Part shown: positions 1 to 9,128 of the stretch, one piece after another
Numbering within the stretch: position 1 is the first letter of the stretch
How the letters are laid out: every line of letters starts with the position of its first letter
Assembly: GCF_024919275.1 (NCBI RefSeq)
Contig: NZ_JANWGH010000001.1
Coordinates: 1-64,000 of the forward strand
Length of the DNA stretch: 64,000 nt
Direction of reading: 5' to 3'
DNA from: Algoriphagus limi
GTDB taxonomy: Bacteria > Bacteroidota > Bacteroidia > Cytophagales > Cyclobacteriaceae
Position numbers and translations under genes: made by a program
The notes under the pieces: generated by a model
The model's input: only the letters and a program-made list of their open reading frames with translations
What the model was told of the DNA's origin: nothing
The model's database searches: none

Positions 1-102
1 GCCTGGCGCAGGGGTCCCACCTCTTCCCATCCCGAACAGAGAAGTTAAGCCCTGCAGCGCCGATGGTACTGGGGTTACACCCGGGAGAGTAGGTCGCCGC
101 CT
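1..102 (+). rRNA. rrf: 5S ribosomal RNA, 3' part
   Basis: The first about 102 bases match the body and 3' end of bacterial 5S rRNA: the conserved loop segment CCCATCCCGAACAGAGAAG, then CGATGGTACTGGGG and the 3' GGGAGAGTAGGTCGCCGCC. About ten 5' bases lie outside the window. It is presumably the end of an rRNA operon running in from the left. The exact 3' end is uncertain by a few bases. Confidence 0.95.
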
Positions 103-112
103 CATTCATTCT

Positions 113-137
113 AAGCCCCTTCATAGGGGCTTTTTTT
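113..137 (+). terminator. Rho-independent terminator of the rRNA operon
   Basis: Perfect 8-bp stem AAGCCCCT/AGGGGCTT with a TCAT loop, followed by a run of seven T, about 10 bases after the 5S end. It closes the rRNA transcription unit. The convergent mutS2 stop lies 45 bases further on. Confidence 0.9.
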
Positions 138-181
138 ATGAGCTTTTCTATAGCTAGTTGACCTGTAAAATTTATTTTAGC

Positions 182-2563
182 TTATTTTAAAGTTACAAGG
201 GAGACACCTGCACCTCCTCGGTCAGCGTGTTCGTCCTGTACTTTTTGTACGTTTGGCATCGTACGTAATAAATTGCGGGTGATTTCTCTTAGGATTCCAT
301 CTCCTTTTCCATGCACTATCCGTAATTCTTTGATTCCGAGCATATAACCCTCATCAATAAAATTTTGAATCAAAGGAAGAACTTCTTCACCTCTTTTTCC
401 CCTCAAATCCAAATTGGTTGAGAAGTCCATTAACTTTTGCTGAGTTTGGTAAGCTGCAGAACTTTTAGAGTGAGTTTTTTTACGGAATTCTGATCTAGAA
501 ACTTTTTCAAGCCGAGATAATTTTACCATGGATTTAAGATCTCCAATGGATATTTCCGCTTCTTTATTTTTCAGATTTAAGACTTCAGCAATAGCACCAT
601 TGTCTTTAACTTGAACCCAGTCACCTACTTTAATTTCACCTCCGATTTTCTTGTATGCTTGTTCTACTACGGGTTTTTCCGGCTTAACTTCTTGTTTAAA
701 TTGTTCAAGGACTTTTCTGGCTTCTTTGGTTTTTTCTTTATCTGCTTTTTCCTCTTTAATTACTCGGATCGTCCTTTCAATTTTTTTATTGGTTTCATCC
801 AAAAGTCTTTTGGCTTCTACCTTAGCTTCTTGAATAACTCGCTTTTTTGCTTGCTCTAAAGTTTCTTTAAGTTGATTGTATTCCTGAAGCCGAGTTTTAA
901 GTAAATCTTCCTTCTCCTTCGCTTCTTTGATTAATTGGTTATACTGATTTTTTTCATTTTCCAATTGGGTAAGGAGTCGATCATAGCGGACTCTTTCATC
1001 TCCAATTTGAGATTTGGCATAATTCAATATTTCTTTCCGTATTCCAATTTTTGAAGCTATTTCCAAGGCGAAAGAGGATCCTGGCTTTCCGATTTGAAGT
1101 TGGTAAAGGGGAGCAAGGTGATCCACATCATATCGCATAGCTCCATTAACTAATCCAGGATTTTTCTCAGCAGTTTGTTTAAGGTTACCATAGTGGGTTG
1201 TAATTACTCCAAAAACTCCTTTTCTATTCAGTTCTAATAAGACTGCCTCTGCGATTGCTCCTCCAAACTGAGGTTCTGTACCAGTTCCGAATTCATCTAT
1301 GAAAAGGATGGTCTTTTTATCTGCAAAATCGGTAAAGTATCGCATGCTCATGAGATGTGAGCTGTAAGTGGAAAGGTCATTTTCCAAATTCTGTTCATCT
1401 CCAATGTCAATGAAAAAGTTTTTGAATAATGTGCATTTCGAGTCTGGGTGAACCGGTATCAATAAACCACATTGCAGCATATATTGTAGCAAAGCCACAG
1501 TTTTGAGAGTAACGGATTTACCCCCAGCATTGGGTCCAGAAATAACCAGTAACCTTGCGTTTTTGGTTAATTCGATATCTAGCGGGACTATTTTTCTATC
1601 CTGAGCTTTTAGGGCAAGTTCCAAAAGTGGATGCCTGGCTTTGGCCCAGGAAAGCTGCTGTTCCTTAAAAAGTTGAGGTTTATTACTATCTGTTTTTAAT
1701 GCAAATTTTGCTTTTCCACGGATGAAATCAATCAATCCCAAAAAGCTAGTAGCCTTTCGCAAAGCCGGGATGCTAGGACGGACTCTATCCGTTAATTCGG
1801 TCAAAATCTTAATGATTTCTCTTCGCTCCATGTATTCCAAGTCTCGGATTTCATTGTTGATATCCAAGGCTTCTTCTGGTTCCATAAAGACAGTCTGTCC
1901 TGTGGCTGATTCATCATGGATAAAACCCCTAAGCTTGCGCTTATTTTCAGCAGCAACAGGGATTACCATTCTTCCAGAGCGAATCGTAATTCCCGCATCT
2001 TCCACGGTCAAACCTTTAGCTTTGGCTTCCTTAAAAATCCGCTCCATGACTTTTCGAAGTCTGGATTCCTCATAGATTATTTGACCTCGTATTAATTGAA
2101 GCTCTTTGCTGGCATTACTTTTTATTTTTCCCTTTTCATCAATGATTCGATTGATTTCTTTCAATAACGAAAGATCCACCTCCATCACCATACCCAAAAG
2201 TTGGGATAGTGCAGGGTATTGTTCACCATTTTTTGCAAAAAAATTCAAGCATCCCTGAAGGGTTTGTAAGGCTAATTTGATTTCGTGAAACTCCTCCTCA
2301 TCTAAAAAAGTACCTTCCAGTTTTGCCTTTTCAAGGTAAAGATTCAAATCTGTGAAGTTAGAACCAGGGAAAGACTCTCCGGAAACAAGGATTTCTTTAA
2401 ACTCTGCTGTTTGATCGAGGAGCTTTTGGATGAGTTTTATGTCTGAAGAAAATGAGACTTTATCTACAAAACTTTTTCCCAAAGAAGAAGTACACTCTTC
2501 TTTGATAAGATCCTTTATCTTTTGAAAATTTATTTTTTGTTCAAGATTTTTGGGGTATAGCAT
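182..2563 (-). CDS. mutS2: MutS2 family ATPase/nuclease with C-terminal Smr domain
   Basis: 793 residues, the usual MutS2 length. There is no mismatch-recognition N-terminal domain. A lever/clamp region is followed by the MutS ATPase with Walker A GPNAGGKS near residue 340 and Walker B ILFIDEFGTG. A long charged coiled coil covers about residues 515-640, and a C-terminal Smr domain (LDLRGKRGEE, HGKGDGIL) spans about 718-793. Family members suppress homologous recombination or act on collided ribosomes; which role applies here cannot be read from sequence. The ATG overlaps the stop of the upstream DUF4296 lipoprotein gene by one base (TGATG), so the two are probably translationally coupled. 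Confidence 0.95.
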   Translation of the reverse strand: MLYPKNLEQKINFQKIKDLIKEECTSSLGKSFVDKVSFSSDIKLIQKLLDQTAEFKEILVSGESFPGSNFTDLNLYLEKAKLEGTFLDEEEFHEIKLALQTLQGCLNFFAKNGEQYPALSQLLGMVMEVDLSLLKEINRIIDEKGKIKSNASKELQLIRGQIIYEESRLRKVMERIFKEAKAKGLTVEDAGITIRSGRMVIPVAAENKRKLRGFIHDESATGQTVFMEPEEALDINNEIRDLEYMERREIIKILTELTDRVRPSIPALRKATSFLGLIDFIRGKAKFALKTDSNKPQLFKEQQLSWAKARHPLLELALKAQDRKIVPLDIELTKNARLLVISGPNAGGKSVTLKTVALLQYMLQCGLLIPVHPDSKCTLFKNFFIDIGDEQNLENDLSTYSSHLMSMRYFTDFADKKTILFIDEFGTGTEPQFGGAIAEAVLLELNRKGVFGVITTHYGNLKQTAEKNPGLVNGAMRYDVDHLAPLYQLQIGKPGSSFALEIASKIGIRKEILNYAKSQIGDERVRYDRLLTQLENEKNQYNQLIKEAKEKEDLLKTRLQEYNQLKETLEQAKKRVIQEAKVEAKRLLDETNKKIERTIRVIKEEKADKEKTKEARKVLEQFKQEVKPEKPVVEQAYKKIGGEIKVGDWVQVKDNGAIAEVLNLKNKEAEISIGDLKSMVKLSRLEKVSRSEFRKKTHSKSSAAYQTQQKLMDFSTNLDLRGKRGEEVLPLIQNFIDEGYMLGIKELRIVHGKGDGILREITRNLLRTMPNVQKVQDEHADRGGAGVSLVTLK

Positions 2564-2925
2564 CAGAATGTTTCTTGACTATCCGGTTCAGATTCTTTTT
2601 CAGACTCTTTTACAACCAATGAATCAATGACTCGGGCATAAAGTTCATCCATTTGATCCGGAAACTGTAAGTAATAGCGCATACTTTCTTTAAAAATCGA
2701 ATCGCTTACCTGATGTTTGGTAAAAACTTCCTTTTCCATCAAAGTATAAACAGTTTGCGAAGAGTCATAGGAAATTGGAAGTGCACTGGCGATTCCCTCG
2801 GTTAGATGAATATCTATGAGGACGCTGATCATTTTTTCTTTAGAAAGTACATAAGAAGGCTTTTTTTTGCTTTCACAACTGAGGATGACAAAAAGTAGTA
2901 GAATAGCCCAAATAGGTGATTTCAT
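2563..2925 (-). CDS. DUF4296 domain lipoprotein
   Basis: 120 residues with a short signal peptide and lipobox (FVILSC, Cys at about residue 17), so it is predicted to be a lipid-anchored periplasmic protein. The body resembles the Bacteroidota-specific DUF4296 family (SKEKMISVLIDIHLTEG near the N terminus), whose function is unknown. It is first in a two-gene unit with mutS2 and divergent from the DUF58 gene. The acidic, Ser/Glu-rich C terminus looks disordered. Family assignment is from recall of the motif. Confidence 0.75.
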   Translation of the reverse strand: MKSPIWAILLLFVILSCESKKKPSYVLSKEKMISVLIDIHLTEGIASALPISYDSSQTVYTLMEKEVFTKHQVSDSIFKESMRYYLQFPDQMDELYARVIDSLVVKESEKESEPDSQETF

Positions 2926-3031
2926 GGCTTAAAATTAGCTTTTTTTAACTGAAAATCGCACGACCCTTCCTGTAAGCTTGATTTTATTATTGGACAGGGA
3001 GGTTTATCTTAGGCCGTCAAATTGTGAAGAG

Positions 3032-3913
3032 ATGAATCAACAGCTTTTTAGTAAGCTTCGAAAATATGAAATCATGATCCGGAAGGTGGCAAACAATCAT
3101 CTTCAAGGGGATTATCAGTCTCTTTTCAAAGGTTCGGGTCTTGAATTTGACGATTTGCGTCCTTATCAATATGGGGATGATGTCCGAACGATAGAGTGGA
3201 AGGTGTCAGCAAAAGGTCACGGCACTTTTGTCAAGACTTTCAGGGAAGACAAGGAGCAATCCGTTTACTTCCTTTTGGATATTTCCGGTAGTCAGGATAT
3301 AGGTCAAGCAGGACAGAAAAAAATTGATCAGGGAAAAATCATTGCAGGAGTTTTAACCCTGGCAGCAATTTTTGAAGGAAGTCAAGTTGGTCTGATTAGC
3401 TTTTCCGACCAAAAGGAAAAAGTTGTGCTTCCTGGAAAAGGCAGTAAACAAGCGGTTAAGGTTGTCAGAGGGATTTTTGATCATCAGAATATTTCTTTAA
3501 AAACAGACCTAAATGAGATGTTTTCCTATGCTTTAAACCTGATAAAAAAGCGAAGTATCATCGTCGTGATTTCAGATTTTATTGACGAAGGTTACGAGCG
3601 GTCTTTCCGGGCAATGGCCGAAAAACACGATTTGGTAGCCATTCAATTGACTGATCCACGAGAATCTGCTTTGCCTTCTTTGGGGATTATTCCGGTTTTT
3701 GATAAGGAAAAAGGACGGACTACTTGGGTAAATACGGCATTTGGAGGATTCTCAAAAAAAATATCCGAAACCTTTACGACCGAACGAGATCATTTAAAAT
3801 TGATTTGCAAAAAGAATCAGATCAATTACCTGGCGATTGATACGACGGAGGATATCGTACTGCCTTTAATGGAATTGTTTAAATACCGAAACAAATCAAT
3901 GAAACGTGGCTAA
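3032..3913 (+). CDS. DUF58 domain protein (Bat-type operon)
   Basis: About 293 residues from the ATG at 3032. An upstream in-frame TTG at 2978 would add 18 residues of low quality. The hallmark DUF58 motif is clear (LRPYQYGDDVRTIEWKVSA, about residues 45-63), followed by a vWA-like fold beginning YFLLDISGS, a DxSxS-like MIDAS in which the third position is retained. Proteins of this family are encoded with MoxR ATPases and BatA/B in Bacteroidota and are linked to aerotolerance or membrane complex assembly. No moxR gene lies upstream; the neighbour is the divergent DUF4296 gene. The stop overlaps the next start. Confidence 0.85.
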   Translation: MNQQLFSKLRKYEIMIRKVANNHLQGDYQSLFKGSGLEFDDLRPYQYGDDVRTIEWKVSAKGHGTFVKTFREDKEQSVYFLLDISGSQDIGQAGQKKIDQGKIIAGVLTLAAIFEGSQVGLISFSDQKEKVVLPGKGSKQAVKVVRGIFDHQNISLKTDLNEMFSYALNLIKKRSIIVVISDFIDEGYERSFRAMAEKHDLVAIQLTDPRESALPSLGIIPVFDKEKGRTTWVNTAFGGFSKKISETFTTERDHLKLICKKNQINYLAIDTTEDIVLPLMELFKYRNKSMKRG

Positions 3914-4802
3914 AGTTAGAATTCTGCTAGTTTTCCTTTGGTTTCCTTTCTCATTGATCGCTCAAGAGGTTAAAGTTGATGGGTATTTCTTGGCTGATTC
4001 GGCCAAATTAGGGGAGCGAGTTGGCTATGTGTTGAAAGCGACTTACCCTGCTGAGAGACAATTGATTTTCCCGGATTCTACTTTTGATTTCTCTCCATTT
4101 GTTCTTCTTGAAAAACAGACCTTTCTGAGTAGTACACAGGATTCTGTGACTTCAGATAGTACCATTTATTATTTGTCCAATTTTGAATTGGATTCTGTGG
4201 CTTATTTAACGTTGCCGGTTTTTGAGCTTTCCCGATATGATAGTATTACCCATTTTCCGCTTGAGGCAAGTATTGCGGTAAAATGGACCATAGATAGCAT
4301 TCCTGAGGAATTAATGTTTCAGGAGAATAATGTCTATCAACCGATTCCAAAAAAATGGGATTGGGTCCTTATTGGTATCGTTTCTTCAGTAATTCTCATC
4401 CTAATTAGGGGAGGTTATTGGTTGTTTGGAGCGAGAATTCGAAGATTCTTATTTGAACGAAATGAGAAAAGAAGATGGAAGAAATTTGAGAAACGCTGGA
4501 AAGATTCAACAGCAAGTTTAGAATCCAATCCAAGTATGGAAGCAGCTGATGAGCTTCTTGGAATTTGGAAAGGATACATGGAATCCATTACAAGTCTTCC
4601 GATTCGGGAATGGACTTCCAGCGAGCTTGGAGAAAAATTGGATGACATTAAAATATTCAGTTCATTGAGAACCATTGAATTGATTATTTATGCGGGAGCA
4701 AAATCAGAGATTAAAAACTCTTCAGAATACCTACTGCAAATCGCTAAGGAAAAGTATGAGCAAAAACTAAAAAACATCAAACATGATCGAGCAACTGTCT
4801 GA
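3906..4802 (+). CDS. BatD-like membrane protein with signal peptide
   Basis: 298 residues starting from GTG at 3906, overlapping the DUF58 stop by 8 bases; no better in-frame ATG is near. It has an N-terminal signal peptide ending SLIAQ, a roughly 125-residue periplasmic beta-rich domain similar to the oxygen-tolerance BatD N terminus, one membrane segment (about residues 153-172, WVLIGIVSSVILILIRGG) and a basic cytoplasmic C-terminal helical domain. It lies between DUF58 and batA and overlaps batA by 20 bases, so it is co-translated with both. The role is probably as part of the Bat membrane complex. The family name is inferred from position and topology. Confidence 0.65.
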   Translation: MAKVRILLVFLWFPFSLIAQEVKVDGYFLADSAKLGERVGYVLKATYPAERQLIFPDSTFDFSPFVLLEKQTFLSSTQDSVTSDSTIYYLSNFELDSVAYLTLPVFELSRYDSITHFPLEASIAVKWTIDSIPEELMFQENNVYQPIPKKWDWVLIGIVSSVILILIRGGYWLFGARIRRFLFERNEKRRWKKFEKRWKDSTASLESNPSMEAADELLGIWKGYMESITSLPIREWTSSELGEKLDDIKIFSSLRTIELIIYAGAKSEIKNSSEYLLQIAKEKYEQKLKNIKHDRATV

Positions 4803-5826
4803 TTTTTTTAGGCTTTCATGGTTTTCACTAGATACATTCAGAAGTTTTGAATGGGAAAAACCCTTACTCCTTCATCTGATTTGGGTGATTTTGCTATTGA
4901 TGCTTTTAAGGAAAGCAGTCAAATTTTTGAAGAATCCCGTTTTGGAGCTTTCTCTTCCTAAAAAAGTAGCTCAGAACAATCCTTGGACCTATTTAAGGCT
5001 TATTCCATCCTTCCTCTTTTTCTTTAGTTTAATCTTAATCATTATCGCTTTGGCAAGGCCTCAGCGGACAAATGAGCGAGTTGAGCAGTACACGGAAGGG
5101 ATTGATATCATGCTGGTGATGGATATATCAGAATCCATGGATTTGCAGGATTTTTCTCCAAACAGATTGGAAGCTGCCAAGCAAACGGCTATAGATTTTA
5201 TCCAAGGAAGACTCGGAGATCGAATAGGGATTGTGGTGTTCGCAGGTGAAGCTTTCTCTTTGGCACCTTTGACGAATGATTACAAGTTGTTAACCGAGTT
5301 GATATCGGAGATTTCTTTCAATATCATGGAGGCGAAGGGGACGGCTATTGGTTCTGCCATTGCAGCTGGTACCAATCGCTTGAAGGATGCAGAATCAGTC
5401 TCCAAGGTGATGATTTTATTGAGTGACGGGGAAAGTAATGCAGGAAACGTCGATCCGCTTTTTGCTGCACAATTGGCTTCAGCCTTGGGTATTAAGATTT
5501 ATACTATTGCTGTTGGGAAAGATGGGATGGTACCTTATGGGACAGACTTTTTTGGTAGACCTCAAATGGTTGAAAGTTACCTGGATGAGACTAACCTTCG
5601 AGAAATCGCAAACTTGACTCAGGCGGAGTTTTTTAGGGCTTCTGATGGTAATGCCCTCCAAGCAATTTTTGATCGAATAGATCAGCTTGAAAAAAGTGAA
5701 ATCATGGAGAACAGATATCGGGAGACTACGGATTATTACCGGATTTATTTATTTTGGGGAATGGTCTTTTTCCTCCTTTGGCTGATTCTCAAAAGCAGCT
5801 TTCTCAATAATTTCTTATTGGACTGA
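4783..5826 (+). CDS. batA: BatA-like vWA domain membrane protein
   Basis: 347 residues. There are two N-terminal membrane segments (about 27-43 and 72-91), then a von Willebrand A domain with a complete MIDAS (DISES, residues 114-118; the T and D MIDAS positions follow in GEAFSLAPLTND and LSDGESNAG), and one C-terminal membrane segment (about 322-340). This topology is typical of BatA. The ATG at 4783 overlaps the previous gene. The operon ends here: no batB, batC or batD follows, and the convergent alkB stop overlaps this gene's 3' end by 12 bases. Confidence 0.88.
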   Translation: MIEQLSDFFRLSWFSLDTFRSFEWEKPLLLHLIWVILLLMLLRKAVKFLKNPVLELSLPKKVAQNNPWTYLRLIPSFLFFFSLILIIIALARPQRTNERVEQYTEGIDIMLVMDISESMDLQDFSPNRLEAAKQTAIDFIQGRLGDRIGIVVFAGEAFSLAPLTNDYKLLTELISEISFNIMEAKGTAIGSAIAAGTNRLKDAESVSKVMILLSDGESNAGNVDPLFAAQLASALGIKIYTIAVGKDGMVPYGTDFFGRPQMVESYLDETNLREIANLTQAEFFRASDGNALQAIFDRIDQLEKSEIMENRYRETTDYYRIYLFWGMVFFLLWLILKSSFLNNFLLD

Positions 5827-6870
5827 TCCTTGGAAGGTTTTCTCTTTCCACTGTTTCAATCTTGGATTCATGATGGAAAACCAAATTGGTGGAAAAAAAG
5901 CCAAGATTATCATGGCTGAGTATCCGGCAGGAAGTTGGGGACTTTCATCGTAATGATTCAAGACTTGATAAGGCTTGTGTGCAAAAGCATGATGGTCTGA
6001 GTGACGTTGGAGTTGAAATAAAAGGAAATTACTTACTCGGTGGCTGGCATTCCATGAATGAATGGGGGTAACTCTTTCATAGCGACCATCGGCTAGAAGC
6101 TTTCGCTCCATTCCATAATGTTCCAAATAATTTACTGCTTCCAATAAGCTGAAAGCCAAGAAGCTTTGTGCAAAAAAGAAAACGGGTACTTCCCAAACCC
6201 ATCGATCCAAAGCCAATGAGAATCCAATAAATATTAATCCTATAAAAATAATTGGAGCTAGGGAGAATTGAATCATCTCATTTTTAAAGGAAAAGAAAGG
6301 GATGGATTTTCTTTCTAATCTTTCCTTTTCAAGCCTCCATGCGCTTAGATATCCATCTTTAACTGACCGAAGCCAAAAGGAGTAGAAATTTTCTCCCAAG
6401 CGGCTCGTAGCAGGATCTTCAGGAGTTGTAACTATTACATGATGCCCACGATTATGCTCAATGACAAAGTGCATGTAGCAAACGGTCATCAGTAAAATCT
6501 TGGCATAAAACTGTTCTAATTTCCCCTTTTTATGCCCTAATTCATGTGCAACGGTGATTCCGATTCCTCCTGTAACCAAAGCCATTCCAGTGGTTAATGA
6601 CACCCAATCCCCAATCGATAATTTATCAGTGGCTACCACATAAAATCCCCAAATGAGCACCGCCATTTGAATGTAAACCCAAACAAATGTGACCAATTTG
6701 TAAAACTGTTCCTTCGCTACCTGAGATACAGCTTCCTTTGGGATGTTGGAGGTATCAGTACTGATCATATAATCCATCAAAGGAACCGCCATAAAAACAA
6801 AAATATGGATCAGCCAACGATTAGCTCCACCCAAATAATATCCCGAAACCAGCAATAAGGGCAGGACCAA
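5815..6870 (-). CDS. alkB: AlkB-type alkane/fatty-acid monooxygenase, start probably frame-disrupted
   Basis: Integral-membrane di-iron hydroxylase of the alkane 1-monooxygenase family. All histidine boxes are present: HELGHK (about 109-114), EHNRGHH (138-144), NYLEHYG and QRHSDHH near the C terminus, with six hydrophobic segments. The open frame begins only at TTG (6870). A good ATG at 6905 reads MRFIKKIGFF in another frame, and adding one base (for example in the T7 run at 6887-6893, A7 on the coding strand) would join it to the rest. Either a sequencing error, a real frameshift or slippage is possible. The gene is convergent with batA and divergent from hemN. Confidence 0.85.
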   Translation of the reverse strand: MVLPLLLVSGYYLGGANRWLIHIFVFMAVPLMDYMISTDTSNIPKEAVSQVAKEQFYKLVTFVWVYIQMAVLIWGFYVVATDKLSIGDWVSLTTGMALVTGGIGITVAHELGHKKGKLEQFYAKILLMTVCYMHFVIEHNRGHHVIVTTPEDPATSRLGENFYSFWLRSVKDGYLSAWRLEKERLERKSIPFFSFKNEMIQFSLAPIIFIGLIFIGFSLALDRWVWEVPVFFFAQSFLAFSLLEAVNYLEHYGMERKLLADGRYERVTPIHSWNASHRVSNFLLFQLQRHSDHHAFAHKPYQVLNHYDESPQLPAGYSAMIILAFFPPIWFSIMNPRLKQWKEKTFQGSVQ

Positions 6871-6989
6871 GCACTGAAAAATCCGATTTTTTTGATAAAA
6901 CGCATGGTGAACTTCAGAATACCCGAATCTAATTTAATCACTTAGAAAAGTCAATGTTATTTAGGTTGTTAGTCCTGTTGATTCGATTC

Positions 6990-7003
6990 CTGATTTTTGT
7001 CAG
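6990..7003. promoter_or_regulatory. Possible FNR/CRP-like site upstream of hemN
   Basis: CTGATTTTTGTCAG has the TGA-N6-TCA core and 5-4-5 spacing of FNR-type sites (consensus TTGAT-N4-ATCAA; 7 of 10 positions match). It lies 66 bases before the hemN ATG. A site with the same core lies upstream of ccoI. The regulator is not in the window and the match is weak. Confidence 0.3.
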
Positions 7004-7068
7004 TCTTGAACCTAGTTGCTGTCACATCTTTAATGTTTGATCGTAGCCATTTTTGCAAAAAACAGCTT

Positions 7069-8421
7069 ATGATCACTTCTGCTCTAATTCAAAAATACAA
7101 CACTCCTGCTCCCCGATATACCAGTTATCCAACTGTCCCTCTTTGGGAAAATAATGTGAATTCAGAGGATTGGAATGAATTGGTTACTAAGTCATTTTCA
7201 TTGTATGGCAAAGAGGAGGGAATTACGCTTTACATCCATCTTCCTTTTTGTGAGAGTCTATGTACATATTGTGGCTGTAATAAACGGATCACAAAAAATC
7301 ATGCAGTAGAAGATCCCTATATTGATGCGGTTCTACATGAATGGAATAATTATTTGAAACTATTTGGAGAAAAACCAAAACTAGCTGGTATTCACTTAGG
7401 AGGAGGAACTCCTACATTTTTTGCTCCAGAGTCATTGAATATGCTACTTTCCAACATATTGGATTCATCGATTGTATTGGAAAATGCTGAGTTTAGTTTT
7501 GAAGGACATCCAAATAATACTACACGAGATCATCTTCAAGTTTTAGCTGAGTTAGGGTTTGATCGAGTGAGTTATGGAATTCAGGACTTTGATGAGACAG
7601 TTCAGAAAGCAATTCATCGCATTCAACCTTTTGAAAAGGTGAAGCAGGCTACAGAAGAGGCGAGACAATTAGGTTACAGTTCAGTCAACTTTGATTTGAT
7701 TTATGGCTTGCCCTATCAGACCAAAATGACCTTGGCCGATACTTTTGAGAAAGTGGTAGAGCTCGCTCCGGATCGGATTGCATTTTATAGTTATGCTCAT
7801 GTTCCGAGCTCTTTTCCTGCTCAAAAAAGCTATGAGGCTCATTTGCCTAGTGAACTGGAAAAACGGGAACTATATGAATTTGGGAAGCAAAAATTGAAAG
7901 CGGCTGAATATGTTGAAATTGGCATGGACCACTTTTCAAAAAAGGATGATCCTCTGTATTTAGCATATGAAAAAGGAACCTTACACCGGAATTTCATGGG
8001 CTTTACCACTACTCCATCTAAGATTTTACTTGGGCTTGGTGCAAGTAGTATCAGTGACATTTATTTAGCATATGCCCAAAATGAAAAAAGCATTGATTCC
8101 TATCAATCTGTCATAGCTAAAGGAGATTGGGCTATTACTAAAGGTCATCTCATGACTGCTGAGGATTTAATAATTCGTGATTTTATCTTGGACTTGATTT
8201 GTAATCACCGGGCTGTTATTTCAAGGGATATTTGGGATGCTCTGGGAGAAAGTCAATTGGATCAATTGGGAGAGATGCAAGCTGAAAAACTAGTGGACTT
8301 GGATGGGAATCAAATTCAAGTTACCCAAGATGGGGTTTTGTTTATTCGTCAAATCTGTAAGGTGTTTGATAACCGGCTTCAAAACCAAAAGAAGGAACTT
8401 GTCTTCAGTAAAGCGATTTGA
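7069..8421 (+). CDS. hemN: Oxygen-independent coproporphyrinogen III dehydrogenase
   Basis: Radical SAM enzyme of anaerobic haem synthesis that oxidatively decarboxylates coproporphyrinogen III. From ATG 7069 it is 450 residues, close to the usual size; an upstream in-frame extension to 6997 lacks conservation. It starts with the characteristic YNTPAPRYTSYP segment and carries the HemN cluster motif CESLCTYCGC (Cys 61, 65, 68, 70). GGGTP follows about 50 residues on. The fourth Cys distinguishes true HemN from HemW. It faces the cbb3 oxidase cluster convergently, which fits a haem supply at low oxygen. Confidence 0.93.
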   Translation: MITSALIQKYNTPAPRYTSYPTVPLWENNVNSEDWNELVTKSFSLYGKEEGITLYIHLPFCESLCTYCGCNKRITKNHAVEDPYIDAVLHEWNNYLKLFGEKPKLAGIHLGGGTPTFFAPESLNMLLSNILDSSIVLENAEFSFEGHPNNTTRDHLQVLAELGFDRVSYGIQDFDETVQKAIHRIQPFEKVKQATEEARQLGYSSVNFDLIYGLPYQTKMTLADTFEKVVELAPDRIAFYSYAHVPSSFPAQKSYEAHLPSELEKRELYEFGKQKLKAAEYVEIGMDHFSKKDDPLYLAYEKGTLHRNFMGFTTTPSKILLGLGASSISDIYLAYAQNEKSIDSYQSVIAKGDWAITKGHLMTAEDLIIRDFILDLICNHRAVISRDIWDALGESQLDQLGEMQAEKLVDLDGNQIQVTQDGVLFIRQICKVFDNRLQNQKKELVFSKAI

Positions 8422-8423
8422 CT

Positions 8424-9128
8424 CTATTTGCAAATGGTAATTCCAACTTGCTCCGCTCCGTAATTGAAGACTTGAATGTCTGGACTAAGTCCATGAATGC
8501 CTAGACCTAGTCCTCTAAAAATGAAAAGTACCCCCAATAGTACTCCCAAATAAGGAATTGCTTTTTGGAAATTAAGTCGAGTTTTTAGGCTAATTAATTT
8601 TCCCGAAAACATCAAAAAGAGTAGGAGGGGAATCGTGCCTATTCCAAAGAAAAACATGTAGGTTGCTCCTAAATAAGGGTTTTGAAATCCCAAAGCTGCT
8701 ATTAAAGCCATGTAGACCATCCCGCAAGGAAGTAAGCCATTTGCCAAGCCTGTTGCGAAAAAAGCTGGTTTGCCACCTTTTTTTAGAAAATATGAAAGCT
8801 TGCTTTTCACCCAATAAACTACTCCTGAAAGCCATGGAATAGTTAAAATCTGCTCTGACTTCTTATAGTTTAAGGAAAGCAAAACCAAAAGAACTCCCAT
8901 CCCTATAGAAAAGCCTTGTTGTATACCTGTAAGGGAGAGGGAAAAGCCCAAAAAACCGATCACTAATCCCAAAGCGGCATAGGTGACGCTTCGGCCAAGG
9001 TTATAAAGAACTTTGTTCCACAGAAAGCCAGAATTCCCTGCATTTCCAACTGCCAATGCAATAGGGCCGCACATTCCTACACAGTGGAATGAGCCTAAAA
9101 AACCCAAAAGAAAGGCAGTCCAAAGCAT
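8424..9128 (-). CDS. SafE/TauE-like (DsbD/UreH-type) membrane protein of the cbb3 cluster
   Basis: 234 residues, about six membrane segments. The N terminus GSFHCVGMCGPIALA, with its paired Cys, and a second LPCGMVYMAL motif are typical of the sulfite exporter TauE/SafE or cytochrome c biogenesis (DsbD-like) family found in cbb3 oxidase clusters. It may move copper or reducing power for oxidase assembly; this is inference from location. Its ATG directly follows the ccoH stop, so it is the last gene of the cluster. hemN is convergent, with 2 bases between the stops. Confidence 0.8.
   Translation of the reverse strand: MLWTAFLLGFLGSFHCVGMCGPIALAVGNAGNSGFLWNKVLYNLGRSVTYAALGLVIGFLGFSLSLTGIQQGFSIGMGVLLVLLSLNYKKSEQILTIPWLSGVVYWVKSKLSYFLKKGGKPAFFATGLANGLLPCGMVYMALIAALGFQNPYLGATYMFFFGIGTIPLLLFLMFSGKLISLKTRLNFQKAIPYLGVLLGVLFIFRGLGLGIHGLSPDIQVFNYGAEQVGITICK

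Noticed and set aside
182-2563. Open frames on the plus strand inside mutS2 (for example near 611-859 and 1722-2075)
   Set aside because: They overlap a full-length MutS2 with intact motifs and show no recognisable domain; they are antisense shadows.
2978-3031. Extended N terminus of the DUF58 protein from TTG 2978
   Set aside because: The extra 18 residues have no family similarity and run through the divergent promoter region; ATG 3032 is preferred.
6997-7068. 24-residue N-terminal extension of HemN
   Set aside because: HemN proteins normally start at the position of ATG 7069, and the extension covers the putative regulatory site.
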